Of a DNA stretch of 64,000 nucleotides, positions 20,242-30,528 are shown piece after piece. The stretch is from assembly GCF_019913785.1 (NCBI RefSeq), contig NZ_JAIOHK010000055.1:62001-126000 (forward strand), read 5' to 3'. The position numbers were made by a program, and so were the translations under genes. Numbering within the stretch: the first letter of the stretch is position 1; the number at the start of each line of letters is the position of its first letter. The notes under the pieces are model-generated. The model ran no database searches, had not been told where the DNA came from, and saw only the letters and a list, made by a program, of their open reading frames with translations. This DNA comes from Altibacter sp. GTDB taxonomy: Bacteria > Bacteroidota > Bacteroidia > Flavobacteriales > Flavobacteriaceae.

Positions 20242-21390
20242 TTAAATCGTTCGCAGTATCTCGGCTGCTTCCTTTAGTGTCGCTTCCGTTTTGGCAAAAC
20301 ACACTCTTATGTGTTTAAAATCTTCGCCATTTGCGTTAAATACTGAAGTGGGAATGGTTGCTATCTTATGTCTTTTTGTAAGTCGTTCGGCAAAGGCAAT
20401 ATCACTTTCAGAAGAAATTTCAGAAAAATCCAACAACTGAAAATAAGTGCCCTTAGCGGGAATTATCCTAAATCTGGAGCCTTTTATCGCGTTGAGAAAG
20501 AAATCCCGTTTCTCTTGATAGAAAGCCGAAAGCTGAAGGTAGTGCTCAGGTTTTTGAAGGTAGGTCGTCAATGCCTTCTGAATGGGATGATTTACACAAA
20601 ATACATTGTATTGATGCACCTTCTGAAACTCTTTCATAAGGATTTCTGGCGCAACACAATAGCCCATCTTCCACCCGGTATTGTGAAAGGTCTTTCCGAA
20701 AGAAGCGGTTATAAAGGTTCGTAGCGAAAGTGAGGTATATTTGGCAGCACTTTCATGCGGTAAACCATCAAAAATTATATGTTCGTACACCTCATCACTT
20801 ATGACCAATAAATTGTGTTTTTCGGCTAATTGCTGTAGCTGAAGCATATCGTTTTCAGAAAAAACCATTCCGCTGGGGTTGTGGGGAGAATTTATAATGA
20901 TCAGTTTTGTTTTTGGGCTAATCTTAGCACTTACTTCGCTCCAGTTGGGTTGATAGTTTGGCGCTTGCAATTGAATTGGAATTACAACTCCTCCAAACAA
21001 TTGGATAGCAGGCGCATAACAATCATAGGCCGGTGTAAAGATGATGACTTCATCGCCTTTATTTACAACGGCCGCTATGGCTGTAAAGATGGCCTGTGTA
21101 GCACCCGCTGTAACGGTAATTTCCGAAATTGGATTGTACACTTTATTATATAGGGACTTCATCTTTTTTGAAATTTCCTCTCTTAATCCTATGTCCCCAG
21201 CCATGGGGGCATATTGATTGTATCCATCGCGCATGGCCTTAGCAACCAGGTCGATTAAGAGTGGATCACTCTGAAAATTAGGAAAACCCTGAGATAGATT
21301 TAGGGCTTTATAATCGGATGCCATTTTACTCATTACGGAAAATATTGAGGTAGTGATTGTTGGAAGTTTTGAATCTAAGATGTTGTGCAT
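20242..21390 (-). CDS. Methionine aminotransferase (YbdL-like, class I PLP enzyme)
   Basis: PLP-dependent transaminase of the class I/kynurenine-glutamine-methionine group. The 382-residue product has NLSQGFPNF near residue 31, N171 in NSPHNPSG, D199 and Y202 of the ISDEVYE motif, the PLP-binding K233 in ASFGKTFHNTGWK, and a C-terminal arginine region (HIRVCFAK) for the substrate carboxylate. It most resembles YbdL-type methionine aminotransferases, which act in methionine salvage with an omega-amidase partner such as the one at 16993-17772. Substrate preference is inferred. It diverges from the sensor kinase gene, 94 bp away. Confidence 0.9.
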   Translation of the reverse strand: MHNILDSKLPTITTSIFSVMSKMASDYKALNLSQGFPNFQSDPLLIDLVAKAMRDGYNQYAPMAGDIGLREEISKKMKSLYNKVYNPISEITVTAGATQAIFTAIAAVVNKGDEVIIFTPAYDCYAPAIQLFGGVVIPIQLQAPNYQPNWSEVSAKISPKTKLIIINSPHNPSGMVFSENDMLQLQQLAEKHNLLVISDEVYEHIIFDGLPHESAAKYTSLSLRTFITASFGKTFHNTGWKMGYCVAPEILMKEFQKVHQYNVFCVNHPIQKALTTYLQKPEHYLQLSAFYQEKRDFFLNAIKGSRFRIIPAKGTYFQLLDFSEISSESDIAFAERLTKRHKIATIPTSVFNANGEDFKHIRVCFAKTEATLKEAAEILRTI

Positions 21391-21433
21391 GATTGTAAGT
21401 TATTAATTGTCAAGCCCTAAATTGATTTTTTTA

Positions 21434-21461
21434 TTGTTTTTGTAGGAAAAAACGTATATTG
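21434..21461 (+). promoter_or_regulatory. Candidate promoter of the hybrid sensor kinase gene
   Basis: TTG at 21434-21436, 18-nt spacer, then TATATTG at 21455-21461, close to the Bacteroidota TTG / TAnnTTTG pattern. The distance to the ATG at 21485 is suitable. The -7 box is imperfect. Confidence 0.4.
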
Positions 21462-21484
21462 CCCTCCCCAAATGTACTTAACCA

Positions 21485-23734
21485 ATGAAGAAATTTTTCT
21501 ATTTCTTGTTGTTTTCTATGGTTATATTCCCCGCAAGCGGACAAAATTTCTTGTTCTCGCAGGGATTCGATGATTCAGAAAAATCAATTCAGAAAGAACG
21601 CTTTGAGCGTTTGATGGACTCTTCCAACCAACATTATAACAACGGTGATTATCGCAAAGATCTTGCTCTAAACTTTGAACTCTTGAAGCTAGCGCTGGAA
21701 ATAGATGAGCCCTATTATAAACATAAGGGGTATCGCAATTTAGCCTATGACTATCTTGTTTTAGGCGACACTTTATTGGCGCAGGAGAGTTTCGAGAAAT
21801 CGGAAAAACAAGCACATCTTTCCAAAAATGATACCGCCAAAGCCCAAACTTATATGGATCTGGCCAATATTTATTCGATTACTGGAAATAGTGCAGACCA
21901 TGCTTTTGAATATCATGACAAATCCATCGAACTATTCGAAAAATTGAAAGATTCGAACGGGCTGGCAAAGGCGCATTACAACACTATTTTAACCGCGCTG
22001 GAGAATAAAGATTTTAAACGAGCCTATCTTCATATAATAAAGGCCAAAAAGTTTATTCCCTATGGAGATCCCGGTTACGAAGCCGGTTTGGAAAGCCTAT
22101 TAGGACAGTACTATTTTCAGGTAAAAAAATTCGATATGGCCAATGCCTATTTCAAGAAGGCTATCAAAATTGCGGAAGAAAGTCAGCTAGTCTTGATATT
22201 GGAAGATGCGTATTACTATTACAGTGAAAATTTATTTGAGCAAAATAAATTTAAGGAGGCATATACCGCCCGAATGCAGTATGAGGAATTTCTAGCTGAA
22301 AATCAGCAAAAGATTATCTCTTCTGAGGTAGAAGCAGTTTCAGCCAATTTTCAGGTAGAAGAATACCGAAAAGATGTGGAAGAAGCCGAAATACAATACC
22401 AATTGCAGGCCGAAATAGTAAAGAATAAAAGTCGCTTAAATTCCTTCTTGATCATTGGATTTGCCATCTTCTTAATATTATTTGTCGCATTGTTTTTCGC
22501 ATATCGCAACAGAAAGGATCTGGTATTAAAATTGAAAGAAAAAAACAAAGAATATTTAAAAGCCAAAGAAGAAAGTGAAAAGCTAGCCAAGGCCAAGAGC
22601 ACCTTTTTTTCCACCATAAGTCATGAATTGCGAACCCCACTCTATGGTGTTATAGGATTAACAACCATCCTCCTGGAAGACAAATCGCTTAAAAGTCATT
22701 TAAAGGACCTCAAGTCTCTAAAATTTTCAGCCGACTATCTTTTGGCTCTGATCAACGATGTGTTACAAATTAACAAAATAGATTCAAACACCATCGAGAA
22801 TGAGCAAACTACCTTTAGTCTGCGGGAGCTTATCAAAAAGATTGCTTCGTCCTTTGAGTATATGCGTATTCAAAATAGCAACGAAATTCACATTCATATC
22901 TCCGACTCGGTGCCCGAGCTTATTTACGGAAATTCGGTACGCCTGTCACAAATTTTAATGAACCTTATTGGTAACGCCTGTAAGTTTACTGAAGACGGTA
23001 ACATATATATCATCGCTGAAACAACTAAGCAAACAACCGATAAGACGGGGATTAAATTTTATATTCGAGATACCGGGATAGGAATTCCCCACGAAAAGCA
23101 AGAGCGTATTTTTGAAGAATTCTCACAATTAGACAACCACAATTACAAATATCAAGGCACCGGATTAGGGCTTCCCATTGTTAAAAAATTGTTGCAATTA
23201 GACAACGCCAGCATTTCCCTAAAAAGTGAATCGGGGAAAGGGTCCATGTTTTCATTTATATTGGAATATGGCATTGTGGCTGAAAATCAAAAGGAAGTGG
23301 TTCCGGCCTTACTTGACACCAGCTTTTTAAAAGGCAAACGTATTCTAATTGTAGAGGATAACCGAATCAATCAAATAGTTACCAAGAAAATTATTGAAAA
23401 GAATAATATGAACTGCGTGATCGCAGAAAATGGTCAAATTGCTATTGACTATGCGAAAAAGGAAAGCTTTGACCTTATCTTGATGGATATTAATATGCCT
23501 ATTGTCAACGGAATAACTGCCACGAAGGAAATTAGAACATTTAATACAACGACGCCTATCTTGGCGCTAACGGCTGTTGAAGTTGAAGAAATGCGTTATA
23601 GTATATTGGAATCGGGCATGAACGATATAATCGTAAAACCATACGATGTAACAAAATTTATTCAAACTATCTCCAAGAATTTGTCCGGAACTCCCCAGTA
23701 CCAGAAAGGTAGCTTTAATTTGAAAGCTATTTAA
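21485..23734 (+). CDS. Hybrid sensor histidine kinase with periplasmic TPR region
   Basis: A 749-residue one-gene two-component sensor. Signal sequence 1-19, a helical TPR-like periplasmic region (about 40-290), a transmembrane helix at 320-340, then a coiled linker, a HisKA domain with H380 in ISHELRTPLYG, and an ATPase domain with N-box NLIGNACKF (N497), G1 RDTGIGIP and G2 GTGLGLPIV. The last part is a receiver domain with acidic E624/D625, phospho-acceptor D668 in ILMDINMP and K719. No output DNA-binding domain is present, so the phosphate must pass onward or act allosterically. Signal unknown. Its stop abuts the convergent sdhB stop with no gap. Confidence 0.95.
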   Translation: MKKFFYFLLFSMVIFPASGQNFLFSQGFDDSEKSIQKERFERLMDSSNQHYNNGDYRKDLALNFELLKLALEIDEPYYKHKGYRNLAYDYLVLGDTLLAQESFEKSEKQAHLSKNDTAKAQTYMDLANIYSITGNSADHAFEYHDKSIELFEKLKDSNGLAKAHYNTILTALENKDFKRAYLHIIKAKKFIPYGDPGYEAGLESLLGQYYFQVKKFDMANAYFKKAIKIAEESQLVLILEDAYYYYSENLFEQNKFKEAYTARMQYEEFLAENQQKIISSEVEAVSANFQVEEYRKDVEEAEIQYQLQAEIVKNKSRLNSFLIIGFAIFLILFVALFFAYRNRKDLVLKLKEKNKEYLKAKEESEKLAKAKSTFFSTISHELRTPLYGVIGLTTILLEDKSLKSHLKDLKSLKFSADYLLALINDVLQINKIDSNTIENEQTTFSLRELIKKIASSFEYMRIQNSNEIHIHISDSVPELIYGNSVRLSQILMNLIGNACKFTEDGNIYIIAETTKQTTDKTGIKFYIRDTGIGIPHEKQERIFEEFSQLDNHNYKYQGTGLGLPIVKKLLQLDNASISLKSESGKGSMFSFILEYGIVAENQKEVVPALLDTSFLKGKRILIVEDNRINQIVTKKIIEKNNMNCVIAENGQIAIDYAKKESFDLILMDINMPIVNGITATKEIRTFNTTTPILALTAVEVEEMRYSILESGMNDIIVKPYDVTKFIQTISKNLSGTPQYQKGSFNLKAI

Positions 23735-24481
23735 CTACCCCTTCAAGCTCGCACTCAAATACTCTCTGTTTAGCCGCGCAATATTTTCTAGGGAAATGCC
23801 TTTGGGACATTCAATTTCGCAGGCACCTGTATTGGTGCAATTTCCAAAGCCTTCCTTGTCCATTTGCTCCACCATATTTAGAACCCGCTCTGTCGCTTCA
23901 ACACGCCCTTGTGGTAATAGCGCATACTGAGACACCTTAGCTCCTACAAACAACATGGCCGATGCGTTTTTACAAGCGGCTACACAGGCCCCACATCCAA
24001 TACAGGTAGCAGAATCCATAGCCTCATCTGCAGCATACTTCGGAATTGGGATTGCGTTGGCATCCTGCGTATTTCCGGAAGTATTTACCGAAATAAACCC
24101 TCCAGCCTGCTGAATTCGTTCGAACGAACTTCTATCAACAACTAAGTCCTTAATGACCGGAAATGCCTTTGCTCTAAAAGGTTCTATTGTGATGGTATCA
24201 CCATCCTTGAACATCCGCATATGAAGTTGACAGGTTGTAACTCCCCTATCCGGACCGTGTGGCTCCCCATTGATCTGCATAGAACACATACCACAAATTC
24301 CTTCTCTACAGTCGTGATCAAAGGCCACCGGTTCTTCATTCGAATTGACCAACTGTTCGTTAAGGACATCCATCATTTCCAAAAAAGACATATGTTCCGA
24401 AATATCGGTCACCTTATAAACGACCATTTTACCCTTCGTCTCAGCGTCTTTCTGTCTCCAAATTTTTAATGTAAGATTCAT
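23735..24481 (-). CDS. sdhB: Succinate dehydrogenase/fumarate reductase iron-sulfur subunit
   Basis: Electron-transfer subunit of complex II. The 248-residue product carries the three cluster-binding sets: [2Fe-2S] with C58, C63, C66 and C84 ([10 protein letters not shown]), a second set C160, C163, C166 and C170 ([11 protein letters not shown]), and a third with C215, C221 and C225 ([15 protein letters not shown]). It is the last gene of sdhCAB, 8 nt after sdhA. The TNTGACE variant is usual for the one-cytochrome (B-type) enzymes of Bacteroidota. Confidence 0.96.
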   Translation of the reverse strand: MNLTLKIWRQKDAETKGKMVVYKVTDISEHMSFLEMMDVLNEQLVNSNEEPVAFDHDCREGICGMCSMQINGEPHGPDRGVTTCQLHMRMFKDGDTITIEPFRAKAFPVIKDLVVDRSSFERIQQAGGFISVNTSGNTQDANAIPIPKYAADEAMDSATCIGCGACVAACKNASAMLFVGAKVSQYALLPQGRVEATERVLNMVEQMDKEGFGNCTNTGACEIECPKGISLENIARLNREYLSASLKG

Positions 24482-24489
24482 ACTGTCTT

Positions 24490-26505
24490 CTATTTATACG
24501 AACGTTGTTTTAACTCAATATCTTTAAATTCTAGATCCTCTTTGTGTAGCACCGCCGCTCCCGGATCTCCTTTGTACTCCCAAGCAGCCACGAAAGCATA
24601 ATCAACATCGTTCCGTTTGGCTTCTCCCTTTTGCTCCCCGTCCAATTCGACCGATTCTTCCCTGAAATGTCCACCACAGGATTCTTCCCGCATCAGTGCA
24701 TCTTTTGCAAACAATTCACCTAGCTCTAAGAAATCGGCCACACGACCTGCTTTTTCCAATTCGGGGTTCATTTCATTCGACGATCCGGGCACTTTTACAT
24801 TTTTCCAAAAATCCTCACGTAAGGCTTTGATCTCGGCCATGGCTTCGGTCAATCCTTTAGCGTTTCTAGCCATTCCAACCTTATCCCACATGATCTTACC
24901 TAGTTTTTTATGGTAATAATCTACAGAGTGTTCTCCTTTATTATTGACGAAGAAATTGATTTTATCCGTAACCTCTTTTTCCGCAGCATCAAATTCGGGT
25001 GTATTGGTAGGTATCTTTCCGGTTCTAATATCATTCGCCAGATAATCCCCAATGGTATACGGCAAGACAAAATAGCCATCGGCCAAACCTTGCATAAGCG
25101 CCGAAGCCCCTAGCCGGTTAGCTCCGTGATCCGAGAAATTAGCTTCGCCAATACAATACAGGCCATCGACCGTTGTCATTAGGTTGTAGTCCACCCAAAC
25201 GCCTCCCATGGTGTAATGGGTCGCCGGATAAATCATCATAGGTGTCTTATACGGGTTTTCATCTACGATCTTCTCGTACATTTGGAAAAGGTTTCCATAC
25301 TTTTCTTCCACGACCGCCTCACCGAGTTCTGTGATTTTTGTTTCGGAAGGGTTTTCAATATGATGCAACTTTGCCTGTTCCGTACCGTAGCGCTGAATGG
25401 CCGATGTAAAGTCCAAATACACCGCTTCCCCTGTGGCATTCACTCCGAAGCCAGCATCACAACGTTCTTTGGCGGCTCTGGAAGCCACATCACGAGGCAC
25501 CAGATTCCCGAATGCTGGATAGCGACGCTCGAGATAATAATCGCGATCTTCTTCGAGTATCTGAGTGGGTTTCAACGTTCCTTCACGGATCGCCAATACA
25601 TCCTCCATTTTCTTCGGAACCCAAATACGCCCGTCATTCCGAAGCGATTCAGACATCAAGGTCAATTTAGACTGATAATCTCCCGAACGCGGGATACAGG
25701 TTGGGTGAATTTGTGTATAACACGGATTGGCAAAAAAGGCGCCTTTCTTGTGAATTTTCCAGGCAGCAGTGGCGTTAGAGCCCATGGCATTGGTCGATAA
25801 GAAATAGACATTCCCATACCCTCCTGAAGCGATTACCACGGCATGCGCCGAATGACGTTCAATCTCACCAGTAACCAAATTTCGGGCTATGATTCCTCTT
25901 GCCTTGCCGTTGATCTTTACTACATCGAGCATTTCATGTCGATTGTACATCTTTATCTTACCACGCGCAATTTGACGATTCATCGCCGAATACGCCCCTA
26001 ACAACAGCTGTTGTCCGGTTTGTCCTTTGGCGTAAAAAGTTCGGGAAACCAAGACGCCTCCAAAGGAACGGTTGTCTAACAAACCTCCATAATCGCGTGC
26101 AAACGGCACGCCTTGTGCCACACATTGATCGATAATATTTGCCGACACCTCGGCCAATCGATACACATTGGCTTCACGAGAACGATAGTCTCCTCCTTTC
26201 ACGGTATCGTAAAAAAGGCGGTAAGTAGAGTCTCCATCACCCTGATAATTCTTTGCGGCATTGATACCACCCTGAGCAGCAATAGAATGTGCCCTTCTTG
26301 GTGAATCCTGATAACAATATGCCTTTACGTTATAGCCTAGCTCGGCTAAGGTAGCAGCAGCACTTCCCCCTGCAAGACCTGTGCCCACCACGATTATATC
26401 TATGTTTCGCTTATTGGCAGGATTGACCAGATTGATCTTATTTTTATAATTTGTCCACTTATCGGCTAAGGGTCCTTTAGGTATTTTAGAATCTAATATC
26501 GACAT
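24490..26505 (-). CDS. sdhA: Succinate dehydrogenase/fumarate reductase flavoprotein subunit
   Basis: Catalytic FAD subunit of complex II that oxidises succinate to fumarate, or the reverse. The 671-residue protein opens with a dinucleotide-binding [18 protein letters not shown] at 41-58. It has the covalent-FAD histidine H73 in [11 protein letters not shown], and the active-site segments [18 protein letters not shown] and [10 protein letters not shown]. It lies 11 nt after sdhC and 8 nt before sdhB. Length and motifs match the B-type enzyme used by Flavobacteriia in the citric acid cycle. Confidence 0.97.
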   Translation of the reverse strand: MSILDSKIPKGPLADKWTNYKNKINLVNPANKRNIDIIVVGTGLAGGSAAATLAELGYNVKAYCYQDSPRRAHSIAAQGGINAAKNYQGDGDSTYRLFYDTVKGGDYRSREANVYRLAEVSANIIDQCVAQGVPFARDYGGLLDNRSFGGVLVSRTFYAKGQTGQQLLLGAYSAMNRQIARGKIKMYNRHEMLDVVKINGKARGIIARNLVTGEIERHSAHAVVIASGGYGNVYFLSTNAMGSNATAAWKIHKKGAFFANPCYTQIHPTCIPRSGDYQSKLTLMSESLRNDGRIWVPKKMEDVLAIREGTLKPTQILEEDRDYYLERRYPAFGNLVPRDVASRAAKERCDAGFGVNATGEAVYLDFTSAIQRYGTEQAKLHHIENPSETKITELGEAVVEEKYGNLFQMYEKIVDENPYKTPMMIYPATHYTMGGVWVDYNLMTTVDGLYCIGEANFSDHGANRLGASALMQGLADGYFVLPYTIGDYLANDIRTGKIPTNTPEFDAAEKEVTDKINFFVNNKGEHSVDYYHKKLGKIMWDKVGMARNAKGLTEAMAEIKALREDFWKNVKVPGSSNEMNPELEKAGRVADFLELGELFAKDALMREESCGGHFREESVELDGEQKGEAKRNDVDYAFVAAWEYKGDPGAAVLHKEDLEFKDIELKQRSYK

Positions 26506-26516
26506 AGCGTGCTTGT

Positions 26517-27182
26517 TTAGTGGGGTAATTGATTAAAATGATGATATAGTGCAATGAAAATAAACCCTAACGGAATGATCACCGCAAATAGTTTGGTAAA
26601 ACCTTTCAAGGCTTTGGAATACGCATTGTTGAATCCCATACTTTGAAAAGCAGATGAAAAGCCATGCCATAAGTGCAAGGCTAATAACACAAAGGCGAAT
26701 ACATACAGTCCAACCCGTACCGGACTCTCAAACTTATGAACGGTCTCGGCATAATATCTAGTGGGGTCTTCCGGGTTCGACTCAAAATACTTATGAACGA
26801 TTTCAGGAATCCAAAAATCGTAGAAGTGTAACCCTAAAAAAGCTAGGATCACCACTCCTGAAATAATCATATTCCGGGAGGCCCAACTAGAACTAGCATT
26901 TCCTTTATACGCTTGGTAACCAATGGCGCGTGCGTTTCGGTTTTTCAATTCGAGAACAAATCCCATCACAAAATGAAAGACAACCCCAAAGATTAACACC
27001 GGCTGTAACAGATACTGTACCAAGCCGTTTGTTCCCATAAAATGAGACCAGCTATTAAAGGTATCCGGGGCAATTATCGAGGTGAGGTTGATTGTAAAAT
27101 GTTGTGCAAGAAAAAATACAAGAAACAAGCCCGAAAGTGCCATAGCAACCTTTCTGGCTATTGAAGAGGAGAGTATTCCCAT
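26517..27182 (-). CDS. sdhC: Succinate dehydrogenase cytochrome b subunit
   Basis: Single membrane subunit of a B-type complex II, binding two hemes b and passing electrons to menaquinone. The 221 residues contain five predicted transmembrane helices, with histidines positioned in helices as heme ligands ([32 protein letters not shown]). First gene of the operon; a consensus promoter lies 32 nt upstream. Confidence 0.94.
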   Translation of the reverse strand: MGILSSSIARKVAMALSGLFLVFFLAQHFTINLTSIIAPDTFNSWSHFMGTNGLVQYLLQPVLIFGVVFHFVMGFVLELKNRNARAIGYQAYKGNASSSWASRNMIISGVVILAFLGLHFYDFWIPEIVHKYFESNPEDPTRYYAETVHKFESPVRVGLYVFAFVLLALHLWHGFSSAFQSMGFNNAYSKALKGFTKLFAVIIPLGFIFIALYHHFNQLPH

Positions 27183-27213
27183 TATGATTTTCTTTTAAAG
27201 AGAAATTATACAA

Positions 27214-27245
27214 CAAAAATACGGCGCACTGCCATTTTTGCCAAA
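27214..27245 (-). promoter_or_regulatory. Promoter of sdhCAB
   Basis: On the minus strand TTTG (27242-27245) is followed after 20 nt by TATTTTTG (27214-27221), an exact match to the Bacteroidota -33/-7 consensus. Transcription would start near 27208, about 25 nt before sdhC. It marks sdhCAB as separate from the propeller gene upstream. Confidence 0.75.
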
Positions 27246-27287
27246 CAATCTCATTTGTTTACTTCCTATTTAGAACTGTTATAAACA

Positions 27288-30131
27288 CTATTTAACTTCA
27301 AAGGTAGCTTTTGCTGTTTTACCATTCTGAGAAATCACAATGCTATATTTTCCTTTGGGTGTATAGTACTTATTATTTTTTGCTTTTTTCCACGTTGTCC
27401 CGGTTTTTTCCAATGTCTTTACTCCCTTTTCTGAAACGGTTACATCATACGAAAGCACATTCAATCCCTTGTCAACTTCGGCAGAAAATTGCTGGATTTC
27501 TTTTCCGTCTTCGGTTTGAATGGACACCTTTACTTTTCCACTTTCAGGGGCGAACACCTGAAGCGATACCGATGGTTCTCTTGGCTCGCTCCACGGACTG
27601 AAACTATCACCCCAACGTCGTGAGGCATCAATGGCAGAAACTTCAGCAAGAAGTAAATCGTTCCTATTTGATGCATTTAATTGCTGAAGCAAGGATACAT
27701 CGGCCACATAAATAGAGCGGCCATGGGTACCTACCACCAGATCCTTTGCCTTCGCCTGTATCACCAGATCGTGCACTGCCACATTGGGTAATCCCTTGGA
27801 AAATGCTTCCCAGTTTTCTCCTCTATTATAAGAAACATATGCCCCGTTGTCTGTCCCCACATAGAGCAGATTTTCATTTTCGGGATCTTCCTTAATAACA
27901 TTTACCGGTGAGGTGGGAAGACTTCCGCCAATGGATTGCCAAGTAGCTCCATAATTCTCACTTACATATACATACGGCTTAAAATCGTCCCAACGGTAGC
28001 CATTCAGACTTACATAAACGCGTTCCTTTTTGTGCGCAGAAGCAATCACCCTACTTACCCACAGCTCCTTCGGGAAGGTAGTTGAGATATTGGTCCAGTT
28101 TCCTCCCCCGTTTCTAGAAACATATACCATCCCATCATCGCTACCGGTATACAATAGTCCAAATTGGAATTTAGATTCACTTATCGATGTCAAAGTTCCA
28201 TAGGCCACATTCCCGGGTTTTCCGCCTTGCGTCAAGTCTCCAGAAATGGCTTCCCAATCGGTTCCCTGATTCATACTTCGCATCAATTTATTTCCACCGT
28301 AATATAAAATATCTTGGTTGTGCGGACTCAACAAAATAGGCGTCTGCCAATTAAAACGATACGGACTATCACCCAACTCATGCTTCGGCTGGATGTAATC
28401 GTATGTATCGGTTTTGCGATTGATTCTGTAATAATTTCCGAATTGAAATCCGGTATAAACCACATCGCTATTACGGTTGTCAATTTGAACCTGCATACCA
28501 TCGCCACCAAGGATCATTTTATAAGGATACTGTCCACTTTGATGCCAGTATGGCCCTGCCTCATAATCGTGCGGCCCTACCCAAACACCATTGTCCTGAA
28601 GGCCTCCATACACATTGTACGGTTCCTCATTATCCACGTTAATAGCATAGAATTGTCCTACGGAAGGCGCATTGTTCTTGATCCAGTTTGCCCCATCGTC
28701 ATAACTAATATTTATTCCGCCGTCATTTCCATCAATCAAATGCCCCGGTAATTTCGGATTGATCCACAGCGCATGATGATCGACATGTACATTGTCTGCA
28801 TCTATAGAAGTAAACGATTTTCCGCCGTCTTTGGATTTCAAAATTGGAACCCCGTAAATATAAATTCCGTCCTTATTATTTGGATCCACGTGAATTTTTC
28901 CAAAGTAATAGCCGTACGAATAATAGATCCCATCGAGGAAGCCATCGTGTGTTTTATGCCAGGTCTTTCCTGAGTCGGTACTTTTATAGACCTCAGCACC
29001 TATGACCGGCGTATCAAACAACATCGAATTGGCATCTTCCAGGTACTTGGCCAAATCGACCGGTTTCACCGTACCTCCTCTCACCATATTCTTTACATTT
29101 TCCGCCTTGTATTTTTCCTGAAATCCATTGGTGCGTAAATACTTGTTTAATTTATCATTTTCCAATGCAAGAAATTGAGTGGCTGTCATTGCTTTAAAAT
29201 CGTCTTTCGAAAGCACATCACTTTTCGTATCGGAGGCGTCATCTCCTTCACGTCTCGCCTGATTGTCATGAATGGCGTATACGGTATTGGCGTCATAGAT
29301 GGCCAACCCAATGCGTCCTACACCCTTACCCTGGGGAAAGCCACTACCATCCAACGAAACCTTGGTCCAGGTATTTCCTGCATCGGTACTCTTATAGATT
29401 CCGCTACCTTCCCCGTTTCCGGTAAAATTCCAGGCTTTACGATCCTTGTCCCATGCAGCAGCGTACATCAGATTAAAATTATTCGGATCCCGCTCCAATT
29501 CAATGATCCCGGATTGATTGTTCACAAACAAGGTCTTATTCCAGGATTTTCCACCATCCATGGTCTTGTAAATACCCCGTTCGTCATTGGTAGAATATAA
29601 ATGTCCCAAGACCCCTACAACCACTTCATTCGAATTGTTCGGATTGATTAAAATACTGCTAATATGATGTGAGTCTTTCAAGCCAACATTTTCCCAGGTT
29701 TTTCCATTGTCTGAAGATTTCAGCAAACCAATTCCAGCATACGAAGACCGAGAAGCATTTACTTCACCGGTTCCAACCCATAGAGTGTTGTTTTTCCAAT
29801 CCATAGCCAAACACCCTACATTTTGTGTAGGACTGCCGTCCAAAATTGGACTAAAACTCGTTCCGTTGTTTTTGGTATGCCATACTCCGCCACTGGCGTA
29901 GCCTACATAAAATTCTATAGGATTATCGGGATTAACCGCAAAACCAACTACACGGCCACTCATAATGGTAGGGCCAATGTTCTTAAAGGGAAGGTTTTTA
30001 ACGATGGAATTTTCTGTAAACAAGGCCTTTTGAGCCAATCCTGCTTCCACATCGTTTACAGAAGTGGCAGCTTGTTGTGCAAAAGAAATCAGCGTAGCAA
30101 GGAAAAAAGTAAGGAAGAATAGCTTTTTCAT
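27288..30131 (-). CDS. Secreted BNR/sortilin (VPS10)-type beta-propeller protein
   Basis: A 947-residue exported protein: signal peptide 1-18 (ending SFAQ), then a series of BNR/Asp-box repeats with the signature S-x-D-x-G-x-T-W (SSDNGKTWENV, TMDGGKSWNKT, STDAGNTWTKV, STDSGKTWHKT, SRNGGGNWTNI). This is the arrangement of the VPS10/sortilin-type propellers often annotated as 'glycosyl hydrolase' in Bacteroidota. An insertion of helical sequence lies at about residues 290-370. The C-terminal 120 residues form a beta domain ending ATFEVK, which is not a recognisable T9SS sorting domain. No catalytic residues can be named; true glycosidase activity is doubtful. Confidence 0.88.
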   Translation of the reverse strand: MKKLFFLTFFLATLISFAQQAATSVNDVEAGLAQKALFTENSIVKNLPFKNIGPTIMSGRVVGFAVNPDNPIEFYVGYASGGVWHTKNNGTSFSPILDGSPTQNVGCLAMDWKNNTLWVGTGEVNASRSSYAGIGLLKSSDNGKTWENVGLKDSHHISSILINPNNSNEVVVGVLGHLYSTNDERGIYKTMDGGKSWNKTLFVNNQSGIIELERDPNNFNLMYAAAWDKDRKAWNFTGNGEGSGIYKSTDAGNTWTKVSLDGSGFPQGKGVGRIGLAIYDANTVYAIHDNQARREGDDASDTKSDVLSKDDFKAMTATQFLALENDKLNKYLRTNGFQEKYKAENVKNMVRGGTVKPVDLAKYLEDANSMLFDTPVIGAEVYKSTDSGKTWHKTHDGFLDGIYYSYGYYFGKIHVDPNNKDGIYIYGVPILKSKDGGKSFTSIDADNVHVDHHALWINPKLPGHLIDGNDGGINISYDDGANWIKNNAPSVGQFYAINVDNEEPYNVYGGLQDNGVWVGPHDYEAGPYWHQSGQYPYKMILGGDGMQVQIDNRNSDVVYTGFQFGNYYRINRKTDTYDYIQPKHELGDSPYRFNWQTPILLSPHNQDILYYGGNKLMRSMNQGTDWEAISGDLTQGGKPGNVAYGTLTSISESKFQFGLLYTGSDDGMVYVSRNGGGNWTNISTTFPKELWVSRVIASAHKKERVYVSLNGYRWDDFKPYVYVSENYGATWQSIGGSLPTSPVNVIKEDPENENLLYVGTDNGAYVSYNRGENWEAFSKGLPNVAVHDLVIQAKAKDLVVGTHGRSIYVADVSLLQQLNASNRNDLLLAEVSAIDASRRWGDSFSPWSEPREPSVSLQVFAPESGKVKVSIQTEDGKEIQQFSAEVDKGLNVLSYDVTVSEKGVKTLEKTGTTWKKAKNNKYYTPKGKYSIVISQNGKTAKATFEVK

Positions 30132-30528
30132 GAAGTTGAAAATTTAGAAAGTGGAATTTACTGAAATGCGATTGGTTTGCAAAATTTTATGATGGCTAAT
30201 ACTGCTGTGGCCGAATACACCCTAAAACCTCCTCTTTTGAAGAATGGGTGAAGAGCGATGTACCAGCAATGTGCTTCAGTATGGATGGATGTTATTCTAA
30301 ATTATAACAGAAAGACTTTTCAATCCTTTCTCTAGCTGAAAAACACAAAAATTGTACGCCGTGGGTCTCCATTCGACCTTGCCGATTGGCATCTTCATTA
30401 AGCTTTAAAATTGATCGCTTCGATAGCTCTCTCATCAGGGCAAGGGGCCGTGTTTCATTTTCATATAAAGAGTGCTACCCTAGATATTTTAAATTCCTTA
30501 TTTTTGAACAAATTCTGAACTGCAACCC
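30132..30528. other. Intergenic region between divergent genes
   Basis: This 397-nt gap lies between the start of the BNR propeller gene (minus) and pepP (plus). I find no open frame, tRNA, repeat or convincing hairpin. It is less AT-biased in its middle (30190-30260 and 30355-30450) than typical spacers here. The only recognisable signal is the -7 box at 30499. Confidence 0.6.
30499..30506 (+). promoter_or_regulatory. -7 promoter element of pepP
   Basis: TATTTTTG matches TAnnTTTG exactly, 22 nt before the pepP ATG. No TTG is found at the usual -33 distance, so the box is called on its -7 element and position alone. Confidence 0.45.

Noticed and set aside
25216-25800. 194-codon plus-strand open frame
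   Set aside because: It lies wholly inside sdhA on the opposite strand, has no domain or signal, and its composition follows the sdhA codon pattern.
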